Assembly: GCA_026770575.1 (NCBI GenBank)
Contig: MU657284.1
Span: 86,675 to 115,930 of the forward strand
Length of the DNA: 29,256 nt
Direction of reading: 5' to 3'
DNA from: Pelagophyceae sp. CCMP2097
Taxonomy: Eukaryota; Sar; Pelagophyceae
In this document: piece by piece, positions 19,891 to 28,791 of the stretch
Numbering within the stretch: position 1 is the stretch's first letter
Layout of the letters: the number at the start of each line of letters is the position of its first letter
Translations under genes and position numbers: made by a program
Notes under the pieces: generated by a model
The model's database searches: none
What the model was told of the DNA's origin: nothing
What the model saw: the letters and a program-made list of their open reading frames with translations, nothing else

Positions 19891-20000
19891 TATCGCCAAT
19901 GACGCTTCTCTTCGCGCTCTCCCGTTTCTCTGCTCGCTGTGCTTCGCCTGCCCTCCGCGCCGACTGTTTGATCGTTTAAAGTAAATATCGCCAATGACGC
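19891..20000. promoter_or_regulatory. Candidate promoter elements: repeated TATCGCCAATGACGC
   Basis: The 15-mer occurs exactly at 19891-19905 and 19986-20000, 69-83 and 164-178 bp upstream of the minus-strand MYND gene start. Each copy contains CCAAT and TGACG, words used by NF-Y and bZIP factors in many eukaryotes. GACTGTTTGATCGT (19962-19975) lies between them and also occurs at 7227-7240. Regulation is inferred from position only. Confidence 0.4.
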
Positions 20001-21007
20001 CGAGGACTATCTGGCAATCGGAGTGTTCGTCGGTTGGAGTTTGGCGCTGTTAGGAGTGATAGAGGACGTCGCGCTGAGTCCCATGATGCCAGATCCCCCA
20101 GAAATTGTTTGTGAAAAACGCTCAAACTAAAAATCTGAACGTCTGTTTTGGCGCGTCTGAAGCGCCACTCGCGGCAATCGCAGGGGATTTGTCATATACC
20201 TCCCCAGTACGTATGGACTCACCCCGTCACATAGCCAGAATTTCGATCCCTGCGGTCGCGATTGCCAGCCGGGCCCGAACTTTCGCAATACGGAGGCAAA
20301 ATCAGTTCAAAATCAAGGTAAGGAGGCAAATACAGATTTTATCAAGTCCAAAACATTGGGGGAAACGCTTGTTCACGCCCTTGTAAGGCGCCCTCCTCGA
20401 GGCTGATCATGTCACGGACACCCCGGGGGGCAGAGAGGCCCATAGCGACCACGCCCACCCCCGGGCGGCCTGGAGGCACAACTTTGCGCCACTTGCCACT
20501 GCCACTGAGATCGGCTTTATCGCCGATACCCCTTGTGTGCATATTATGCGCGTGTCCAGTGCTGTTGGGGGTCGTGATGGTGGTGTTCAAGTGTGTATTG
20601 GGACTATAAAGCAGGCCGAGAGTGCGTAGCGCGACTCCCTATATTTCGGTCGTGCTTTTGTAGAGCGGTGTGTGGACCGTCGATGTCCCGCGCGTGTCTT
20701 CAACGAGACGAAAAGATTAGATCAATCCCTCTGCGACTAAATGAAGATCTCGACGTTGCGCGAGGCCTAGGTCCGGTCGTCGTCGCGTCGGTGCGCCGGC
20801 GGCCACCTCGCTGCTCCGGGACCCCAGCAGGTCCAAGCTTGGCGCGTGCTGCGACGTGGAGAACGCGGGCCGCAAAGGCTCCAAACGGCTCCGACGTGCA
20901 GCGCGACGTCATACCAGGGTGGCGCGCAATCTTCGCTTTACACACTTTGAGGCTCGGCTCCCGCGGTCCTGCGCGAGGCTTGGCAATAGAAGGTGGGTCT
21001 CTTATGA
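20001..21007. other. Gene-poor region about 1 kb long
   Basis: Composition is AT-richer than elsewhere, notably 20100-20360. Two short frames exist: minus 20590-20342 (82 codons) and plus 20593-21024 (143 codons). Neither shows a recognisable domain or a splice partner. A TATA-like CTATAAAG sits near 20603-20610. No tRNA or rRNA structure was found. It may include the 3' UTR of the KEA gene and the distal promoter of the MYND gene. Confidence 0.4.
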
Positions 21008-23893
21008 TCACTTGGTTTTATTGAAAATTTCGCTAGAGGGCGGCGGCGCCGCCGCCGCCGCGTCGCCTTCGCGCTGCTCGGGCTCCGGCTCGGGGGCCTT
21101 GATGCCGAGCTGCTCGAGCAAGGCGGCCTGCTCCTCCACGACCAACGTTCTCGTCGAGCCTGCGCGCGCGTCGTTCACCGAAATTCTGCCCTGCAGGGGC
21201 GGCGAGGGACGGACCTTCGAAGAGGCCGAGGCTGCTCTTCCTCGAGTCCTCGAGGAGCATGTCGACGTCGTCTGCCGTGTAGTCGAGCGCGCGCAGGACG
21301 GCGCCCGCAAAGGGGAGCGAGAGGAGGCGCGAGTCCTCTGGCAGCGAGGGCACCATGGCGACGACCTTGAGCATCGAGTTGAGGCGCCGCTGGTGCTCCT
21401 TGTCCGCGGCGCGCACGATGATCTCGACGTTTGGGTAGAGCCGCCGCAGCGTCACCACCACCTTGTTCGCCGCCGACTTTTCCGAAATGGCGACGACGAT
21501 GAGCCGCGCCGAGCCGACGTGGAAGTACTCGAGCACCTCGGGCCGGCTCAAGTCGCCGAAGAAGACGGGCTTCTTCGCCGCGCGCGCGTTGGTCGCCTTC
21601 TTCGGGTCCACGTCAAAGACGACGTACTTCTGCAGCTTGGCCTCGAGGAGCTCGCAGACCACCTTGCCGACGCGGCCGTAGCCGCAGACGACGACGGCGG
21701 CGTCGCTGTCCATGACGACGGACTTGTCGTCGCGGAGCGAAATGTCGACGCCGCGCCGCCGCTGCGCGCGCTCGATGCGGTCGGCGATGGCTGTCCCCGC
21801 GACGGAGAGCGCGGGCGTGGCGGCCATGGAGATGGCCGACGCCGTGAGGAGCACCTTGGTCGTGAGCGGGTCGAGGATGCGCAGCTTGTTGGCGAGGCCG
21901 AACGCGACAAACGCAAACTCCCCCGACTGCGCCAGCAAGAGGCCGACGCGCACCGACGCCGCCGCCGGGATGCCCAAGGCCAGGCTGAGCGCGGTGAGCG
22001 TCCCCGCCTTGAGCGTGATGAGCGCCGTGACGACTTTTGCTACGAGCAGCGGCCGCGCGGCCACGAACCGCAGGTCGATGGAGAAGCCCACCGTGACGAA
22101 GAAGAGGCCCAGCAGCATGCCGCGGAACGGCGCCACGTCCGCCTCGACCTGGTACCGATACCGCGTCTCCGACAACGAAATACCTAGCGGCGCGCGGGCG
22201 TCCTCGCGGGACGGCTCGCGGGATGCAAAAAGGCCGACCTACCCGCGAGGAAGGCGCCGAGCGTGCCGGAGAGACCGATGGACTCGGTGATGGCGCTCAT
22301 GCCGATGACCGTGAGCAGCACGACGCTCAGAAACGCCTCTTGGCTCCGCGACTTGGCCGCAAAGTAAAACATCGTGTCGAGGAGCCGCTTACCCACGAGC
22401 TCGGCGGCGGCGCACCCGACAATGACCTTGGACGCCGCCACGCCCACGAGCTTAAAGGGCGCGTACCAGGCTACATACGAGGTCAATTTTTCGCAAACGA
22501 AAAGAGGGTCAAACGCCCCCCGGCGCGCGGCAAGCAAGGGAACACCAACGAGACTTGCGGGCGGCGGCGGCGACGACTGCCGCCGAGGCGGCGACGGTGG
22601 TCGGATTCGCGAGCCTGGCCAGGAGCGGGATGACGATGAGCAGCGGCACAACCGCCAGGTCCTGGAGGAGCAGCACGCCTGCGCGTCAAGTTCCGCGGCT
22701 CGTCGCGCGCCGGGCGTCGAGGTGCCATCGTCGCAGCCCGCGGTAACTTTTTGGGGGCGCCGCCGCCGACGCACCGAGCGCGGCGCGGCCCGAGCGCGAC
22801 GAGAGCTCGTCGCCGTCTTTCAGGAGCTGGAGCACAAACGCCGAGCTCGAGAGGGCCAGCGCGGTGCCGACGACGACGGTCCCGGGCGCGCCGCCGAGCA
22901 GAGGCATGAGCCCGGGGATCGCCGCGCACACGCCGCAGATCAGCGACGCCGTCGTGACGAGTTGCAGCAGGCCCAGCCTGCGGCGTGCGTCGCGTCGCAA
23001 GTCGAGGGTTCGAACCCGGCTTCGAGGCTGGCGTTGAGTGGGCATAGATTGGACTCTCCCGACGACGACGCTCTCCCGAATTTTCACACACAAGGGGCTG
23101 AAAAAGAGGCGCGTCTTTGGGCCGCACCCGAAGATTTCCTTGCGCATGGACTTGAGGCGCTCGAGCGAGAGCTCGAGGCCCATCTCGAAGAGGAAGAAGA
23201 CTACGCCGAGTTCGGCGAGGGCCTCCGTCGTGTGCAGGTCCGAGATGACGCCGAGCGCGTTTGGCCCGAGGACGACGCCCGAGGCGAGGAAGCCCAGGAT
23301 GGGGCTCACGCCGAGCCGCTTGAAGACGGGCACGACGGCCTGCCGACCCAGAGTGACGCTATACCAAGCGGCCGCCCCGGCAAGCTAGACAAGGGGGCCC
23401 GCCCTCGAATGTGGACGCTGCGCTCGGTCACCGCCGTGGCGATCAAGAGGGCGAGCGAGTCGCGGCGCACGCCGGCGGCGAGGAGCGGCGACGCGCGGAT
23501 GCCCTCGAGCACGGTCGTCGACGCGAGGGCCGCGAGCCGCGCGGGCTGCGCCAGCGGCGACGCCGCCGACGCACCCGTCGCGGCGGCGCCGACGAGCAGC
23601 GCGGCGACGACGGCCGCCGCCCGCCGCGCGAGCCGTCGCCGCTGCCCGGGTACCGCCTGCGGCCGGCCCGCTCGTCGTCGTCCCTCGCGCAGCGCCGTCG
23701 AGCACCGCGCGACGAGGCCCCACCGGCGCGCCGGCGCGTCGCCGGCGGCCGCGTCGAACGCGCCGGCGCTCGCGAGCGCGCGCGACGACGCGGGCCGCGC
23801 CACCGCCCGCAGCGACCGGGCGCGCTGCAGCGGGAAGCCCCAGGCGCACCGCCACGAGAGCAGCGCCGCGAGGATCATCCGGTGCGCCGTCAT
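21008..23893 (-). CDS. KEA: Plastid-targeted KEA-type K+/H+ antiporter (CPA2 exchanger plus RCK/TrkA-N domain)
   Basis: Seven exons (23893-23432, 23339-23128, 22977-22775, 22678-22550, 22470-22243, 22183-21215, 21159-21008) sum to 2355 nt, 784 residues. The N-terminus has a signal peptide (MILAALLSWRCAWG) followed by FPLQRAR; a Phe just after the cleavage site is the heterokont plastid-import signature. The exchanger domain shows VSPILGFLASGVVLGP, LFEMGLELSLERLK, LALSSSAFVLQLL, LLLQDLAVVPLL, TLGAFLAG and VGLLLAQSGEFAFVAFGLA. A cytosolic-type RCK domain begins at VVVCGYGRVGKVV (about 574-585). The length, with a short N-terminal extension before the first membrane helix, is closer to thylakoid KEA3 than to KEA1/2. 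KEA3 exchanges K+ for H+ and tunes proton motive force in changing light. The junction between exons 4 and 5 (about 22550/22470) uses a weak donor and is uncertain. ATG at 23878 is an alternative start. Confidence 0.88.
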
Positions 23894-24392
23894 GTCGAGA
23901 GAATCACAACCCCGCTGCCATCCCACGCGCGGACGGGGCGCGAGTTTCCTCCGTCGAAATCGCTTGCCCTTGCCGTGCGGTTCCGTCGAAATTCCGAAAA
24001 TGTCGACCTTCGGTCCCGATCGTACAACTACTTCAAGCATCAAAGGATTTTCCGTGTCGCCGTGCCTCGCAGCGTCCGCGCATGCGCCCTCGGCGTCGAC
24101 GGGCGACCGGGGCGCCCGAGGGTCGGGCCCGACTTTCGCGCGCCCCGTGACGCCCAAAAGCTCAGCCCCCTCTTGAGCCGTCGGGGCATCGATGGAGCAG
24201 CTGCTGAAGCAGCCCTCGAGGAAATAACCTCTGAGTCCGCGCGCCCGCCCGGTCGAAAGGCGCCGCGGGCGCATCGGGGGCGGGCCGCCGGGACGCGCGG
24301 CTTCGACGCACCGCGCGGATCCACCTTGAACATTTCGGAGCGATTTCGCAAGTGCCGCACCCGCTTTTTACCCGCCTCGTCCCTAGGCAATC
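23894..24392. promoter_or_regulatory. Shared divergent promoter region of KEA and psbM
   Basis: This 499-bp gap separates the two divergent ATGs. TCCGTCGAAAT is repeated directly at 23950-23960 and 23982-23992, spaced 32 bp, about 60-100 bp from the KEA start. Because both genes serve thylakoid function, joint light control is plausible but inferred. Longer open frames across the gap look like GC-rich shadows. Confidence 0.4.
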
Positions 24393-24860
24393 ATGTTCAG
24401 CCGTATCGTCGCCTCCGTCGCCGCCATGGCGTGCGCCGCCTCGGCGTTCGCGCCGATCCGCTCCAGTATAGACGCCGCGTCATCGACTTTCCTTTGGAGC
24501 CGAGCGCGTCCTCAACTTTCCTTTGGAGCCGAGCGGGGCCGCGAACGTGTTGCCTAGGCATCGTCGCGGCCCGCGCCGCGCCGCTCGCCATGGTCGAGAC
24601 CGCCTCCACGATGGAGGTAAAATCCTGCCGACTCGCTCCGTCCCTTTGAAACGACGACTTTGACGTCGTTGACGCGCGCGACTCTCACCCGGCCTCTAAC
24701 GTAGCTCCTCTCCTCGCTGCCGACCCAGCTGGTCTCGCTCGAGGTGACCACCACCGCTTTCCTCGCCGTGCTCCTCGGCACGTTCTTCCCCGTGTTCTTC
24801 CTCATCACACTCTACATCCAGTCGGAGGGCTACAAGGCGGGCAACCCGGACGAGCTCTAA
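24393..24860 (+). CDS. psbM: Nuclear-encoded photosystem II protein PsbM with heterokont plastid presequence
   Basis: Three exons (24393-24465, 24558-24616, 24729-24860) sum to 264 nt, 87 residues. The first exon encodes a signal peptide ending in the heterokont motif ASAFAP, with a transit-peptide-like stretch continuing into exon 2 (IVAARAAPLAM). The C-terminal exon encodes one membrane helix that aligns with plastid PsbM: E-V, then AFLAVLLG, Pro, FFLITLYIQSEG, matching the canonical EV...AF.A..L....P..FL.I.YV pattern. PsbM sits at the photosystem II dimer interface. It is plastid-encoded in plants and green algae, and a nuclear copy implies transfer from the organelle. The mature protein probably starts near the Met-Val-Glu before the second intron, with an unusual hydrophilic C-terminal tail (about 12 residues). 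First intron: donor GTATAG, 92 bp; second: donor GTAAAA, 112 bp. Confidence 0.85.
24486..24535 (+). repeat. 21-bp direct repeat inside the first psbM intron
   Basis: A perfect 21-bp word beginning ACTTTCCTTTGGAGCC occurs at 24486-24506 and 24515-24535 (offset 29 bp). It supplies the most pyrimidine-rich part of the intron, and both copies lie well inside it. Confidence 0.75.
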
Positions 24861-25056
24861 AAAACGGCCGCGACTCCGGTCTCCCGCGCGCCACTAGTAA
24901 TACTTGGTACGCTCGCTTCAAAGTGGCTCGCGGTGGGGCCGCCGTCGAAGAAGCGGGAATCTTATTACAGGAACAACAGTGGGGGCTCCCCAAGGACGAA
25001 GCCGTCGCAGCATTGTCGCAGTGTGGCGGCAGTGTCGAACGGCGCGGCCGCGAGGC
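24861..25056. other. Short convergent intergenic gap
   Basis: The gap is 196 bp between the stops of psbM (+) and the type II DnaJ gene (-). It should hold both 3' UTRs. The minus-strand sequence around 25059 also resembles a GTGAGC donor, so the DnaJ gene could extend into this gap. Confidence 0.4.
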
Positions 25057-26612
25057 TCACCGAAAAGCGAAGCGGAGCGGCGACCCCGTCCGAGAGTCGC
25101 GTCTGGAGCCGGCCGTCGAGGCCCGCGCGTCCGGCGGCGCCTGGTCTGACGGGGGAAAGGTCGCGTCGGCCTCGTCCGTGTTCGCTTCTCGCGCCGTGAC
25201 GCAGTTCTCCTCGGCCGGCTGCGGCTCCAACGTCGACGGCCGCAGCAGCGACCGCAGCGACTCGCGCTGCCTCGAATCGAGGTCGATGGGGCCGCGGGGG
25301 AAGGCGACCTATGCAAAGGGTGCGCGGTCGGGGGCATCCCGCGCCGACGTTGTGTGAGGCGTCGAACCGGACGCCGCGCGGCTGGTGGCGGTACCGAGAC
25401 TCGGACGAAGAGCCTGCCCTTTTTCGTCGTGCCGCGGAGCGGCATGCCCTCGCCGTCGACGACGCGGAGCATCCCGGGCCGGATGACGGTGCCCGGCGGC
25501 GCGAGGGCGCAGCGCAGCATAGTGCCGTCGAGGCGGCGGATGGAGACGCGCGGCGAGGCGCCGAGCGCGTCGGCCAGGTTGATCGAGGCGTCGACGTACA
25601 AGTCCGCGCGGCTACGAAGGGTGTGACGCTCCGGCGACGCGGCGACGGACTCGGAGGGCCGCAACCGTGGACGCGGGCGCCTACGAGCGCGCGAAGACGG
25701 AGTGCGGCGCCTCTCGGAGCTCGAAGACGATTGTCTCCGCGCCGAGCGTGGAGCGGATGACGTCGCCCTCGCCCGAGCCCGGCTCGATGCGCACGCGCGC
25801 GCGCCGGTCGCCGATGGCGACGACGATGGTGCGGCCCGCGTAGAGGTCCTCGAGGCTCACCATCATGGAGAAGCGCCGCGGCTGCCGCCCCGCGTTGGCC
25901 GAGAAGAAGCTGCTGCCAAACGAATCGCCAAAAGCGCCGCCGAACGCGCCGCCGAGGCCGCCGAACATCTGCTCGAACATGTGCTGCGCCGACCGCGCGT
26001 CGTCACCCGTCGGGCCCTGCGACGGCGGCGGCGGCGGCTGCTGGCCCTGCGGAGCGCCGCCTCGCGGGATGCACCAGGCCCGGGGCGGATGCGCGCGGGC
26101 GCCTCCGGGGGCCTTTGGGCGGCCGGAGCGCCCGCCGGTGCAAGCAAGGGGACGCACGATGCCGCCCTTGCCGAAGCGGTCGTACGACCGCCGCTGCTGC
26201 GCATCGCCCAGGACCGAGTACGCCTCGCCGACCTTTTTAAAGGCCTCGTCGTCGCCGCCCTTGTCCGGGTGGTGCCGCGTCGCAGCCCGGCGGTACCTGT
26301 GACCGCGGCTGCACGGCGCGGCGGCAAGGGGTCGCGGCGCGAAAAGGACCCGACGCACGCGCGCTTGACCTCGTCCGGCGTCCTACACGGTGCGCGCGGT
26401 CTCGTATGACATGCGACGCCGCGGCGAGGCGCGCAAACGGGCGCCGGCATCCACGCGTCGCGCCGCAGGCCGAGCGTCTTGTAGTAGCCGGCATCGTCGC
26501 TGGCGCCGCCCGAGAGCCGCAGTACGCTGGCGAGGCGCGACCGCGCGGGCCGCGAGCACCGAGCCTGCGAGACCACGAGGCACGCCGCCAGCAACGGCCA
26601 CGGCGACCGCAT
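25057..26612 (-). CDS. Type II (DnaJB-like) J protein with signal peptide
   Basis: Six exons (26612-26455, 26382-26359, 26296-26158, 26046-25685, 25611-25395, 25308-25057) sum to 1152 nt, 383 residues. The N-terminus (MRSPWPLLAACLVVSQARC) is a signal peptide. The J domain starts at YYKTLGLRRDATPDEVK and has HPDKGGD with HPD near 70-72. A G/F-rich segment follows (MFEQMFGGLGGAFGGAFGD), then the two-part C-terminal client domain (PPGTVIRPGMLRVVDGEGMP, then GRLFVRVSVAFP). No CxxCxGxG zinc repeats are present, so it is type II. ER-resident DNAJB11/ERdj3-like proteins share this layout; ER lumen with BiP is the likely site, though plastid targeting is not excluded. The second exon is only 24 nt. 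The intron 26157-26047 is open in frame and may be retained. The end could differ if the GTGAGC at the stop is used as a donor. Confidence 0.85.
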
Positions 26613-26735
26613 CCTCCTCGTGGCCCTCCGCAACCTCGCTCCCACCTCCGCCGACTCGGAGTCGACTTCGAAGAGTCGCCTGAAAATTTAGCGATAAGTT
26701 CCCAGTCGTCACGGTAGACCCAAACATGCTTTTAG

Positions 26736-28238
26736 TCATCGTGTTTCGAGGAGCTCCCAGAGCACGTCGCTCGGCAGGCAGAGCGAGTGGCAGGAGCTGA
26801 TGTAGTCCTGGAGGTCGACGAGGTCCGAGTAGAGTGTGTCGGTGCAGCTGAGCCGCGCCGGCGCGATGCGCTCGAAGCCTCTGAACTTGTGCGCCAGCGT
26901 CGCGCCGCGGCCGACGTCGCCGAGGACGTGGACCCAGCCGTGCTCTTGCGAGTGGGCGACCGCCCGGAGCAGCAGCGACAGCGTCTCGCACAGCGTCTTG
27001 CACTGCTCTCGCCAGAGCGCGTCCGCCGCCTCGAACGCCTACAGCGGCCGCGGTCGCGGCCGCGCGTCGGCCGCGAGGCCTCACGCGTTTGGCGCGTGCG
27101 AGCTTTTGCGGTTGCGCTCGCGCGACGAGGACGCTCGCCGTCTCGCGGGCGTCCGAGGCGCTGCGCTCGGCGCTTTGAAGCAGGTCGAGGGCCTCGCGGA
27201 CCTGGCGGATGCGCTGCGCCTCGGTGTCGTCCGTCGTGGACCAGCCGACGGGGTCGAAGAAGTCGGACTCGCCACAGCCGCCGGCGTTGAGGCACGCGAC
27301 GAGGGCATTGCCGCGGCGGCAGTCGTCGGGCGCCCAGCAGCGGCGCGGCCGCAGCGCCGTCTCGCCGCCGCTCGCCGCCGCCGCGGCCACGTCGGCCACG
27401 AACGCATCGCCGCGGCACCGCCGGAGCGCCTCGACGACGTCCTCGTCGGCGACGGCGCCGCAGAGCGCGCGGCGTGTCGTCGCGTCGGAAACGAACGCGG
27501 CGACGGTGTAGTCGACGGCGGTGCGCCACTTTGCCACGTCGGCCGACGCGAGGCGCGGCACGCCGCGGCCGTCGCACTTCGCGTCGTCCCACGGCGCCGA
27601 GTCGAAGCGACCGGCCGCCGCCGCGCCGAAGAGTATACGCGCCGCGCCGCGCCACGCGTGGCCCGAGTCGTCGGCGATTTCTCGCCCGACGAGGCCGTGC
27701 AGCGACCGAAGGACCGCGTGCAGCGCGCACTCGACCCAAAAGTCCGACGCCGGCCGCTCGGCGCAAACGTCGAGCGTGGCCGTCAGCAGCTGCGCCAGCA
27801 GGCAGACCCTACACCGCGCATCGGCGCCCCGGCCGACGCCTCGCCGCCGTCGCGACGACGCTCGAACGAAAGATCCCAAGGCGCGGGTCCGCACTGGACG
27901 CGAGGCGATTGGCCGTCGAAGTGCCGAGCTCCAGAGTGGTCGGCGGACCAGCGCCGGAGCACGACGATGCGCTGCCTCGCGTTGTCGATCAGCCGAGACA
28001 GGACCCCTTCGCTCGAAGTGTCCTCCACGGACTCGTCGTCGTCGTCGTCGTCGTCGAACGCCGCCGCGCCGTCGTCATCGGATTCGGGTGCTTCGGAGAA
28101 GTGGCCTCGTGGCAGCGCGCCCGCGGGTCCGCCCTTGGACAGCGACAGCGACGGGAGCACCAGCGATTCCGGGCCGGGCTTCTTCCGGCTCGCACCCTGG
28201 ACCTCGCCGCGGTTGAAGCGTTCCTTTCCCCGGCCCAT
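26736..28238 (-). CDS. Hypothetical protein, 456 residues, unrecognised family
   Basis: Three exons (28238-27895, 27808-27085, 27038-26736) sum to 1371 nt. Donors are GTGCGG and GTGAGG, acceptors TGTAG and TGTAG, and phases agree (2, then 0). Residues 1-75 are disordered with a poly-Asp run near 61-68. The rest looks like an alpha-helical globular domain: VCLLAQLLTATLDVC, FWVECALHAVLRSLHGLVG, WRTAVDYTVAAFVSD, ALCGAVADEDVVEALRRC, then LWREQCKTLCETLSLLL and HSLCLPSDVLWELLETR. There are many Cys residues but no regular metal-binding spacing, no signal peptide and no membrane helix, so it is probably cytosolic or nuclear. I cannot assign a function. It lies 123 bp upstream of, and in the same orientation as, the type II DnaJ gene. 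The last intron is only 46 bp. Confidence 0.65.
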
Positions 28239-28791
28239 CGCGGACGCGCCGTGGCGTCTGGGGGGCCGGAGCCGGCTGCCGCCGTAGAACTAGGCGCGTT
28301 GCCAAACTGCTATGCTGCTCCAATGTGCACTGCCCCCCCCCCCCTCCCTTGCTGCGATCCCTCGAGGCTCGCTCGCTGCCGTCCGAGGGACCTCGCGATG
28401 CGCGTGCTTCAGCGCCGTTGCCTCGCCGAAACCCGGACAGACGGAAAACCCGGACAGTCGGGGGAACGCGTCGCGTCGCGTCGTTGCAGAGAAGCCCGTC
28501 CGCTGAAAATTCCATAGTAGAACGTTAACCCTCTCTGCCAGTGAGGCATGAGGGTTTTAATTCTCTAGATTCCTAGGAATTCCTACAATAATGTCATGTA
28601 CAATTTCATGTTAACTCTGTTTATTAAAAAACATCATTAAAAGCGCCCTTTTTAAAAGGCGACCAAAACGGAGGTCGACCTTGACCCGGGGCTGCGCGGT
28701 CCCGGCGCGGTCCCGCCGAGGGTCCGACAGTGCCGGGGTCGGTACGACCGTCGCCCAACCTCCCCCAGAGGTTGTTCGAGGCGGCGCGGCG
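28239..28791. other. Intergenic region with poly-C tract and AT-rich patch
   Basis: This is the divergent gap between the hypothetical gene (-) and the right-edge gene (+). It contains a C homopolymer near 28329-28342 and an AT-rich segment at 28520-28660. The word AACCCGGACAG occurs twice (28430-28440 and 28447-28457), and there is a palindrome TTCCTAGGAA near 28570. No gene was recognised. Confidence 0.4.

Noticed and set aside
20342..20590. 82-codon minus-strand frame with a Gly/Pro-rich centre
   Set aside because: The composition looks somewhat protein-like, but there is no recognisable family, no good upstream promoter and no neighbouring exon.
20593..21024. 143-codon plus-strand frame after a TATA-like CTATAAAG
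   Set aside because: The protein is Arg/Pro/Ala-rich with no domain, signal or splice partner and overlaps the end of the KEA gene; it could be chance.
22996..23030. GGTTCGAACC, the T-loop word of tRNA genes
   Set aside because: It is a palindrome within a KEA intron. On either strand the five flanking bases do not form a T-arm stem, and no acceptor or anticodon arm was found at the right spacing.
23894..24274. N-terminal extension of the KEA frame up to an ATG at 24274
   Set aside because: It would bury the plastid signal peptide (start at 23893 or 23878) in the interior of the protein, and it covers the psbM promoter region.
26047..26157. Continuous reading through the third DnaJ intron as coding sequence
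   Set aside because: It is open, but donor GTGCGT and acceptor CGCAG are strong, phases agree, and removal leaves a normal G/F region; retention remains possible and is noted with the gene.
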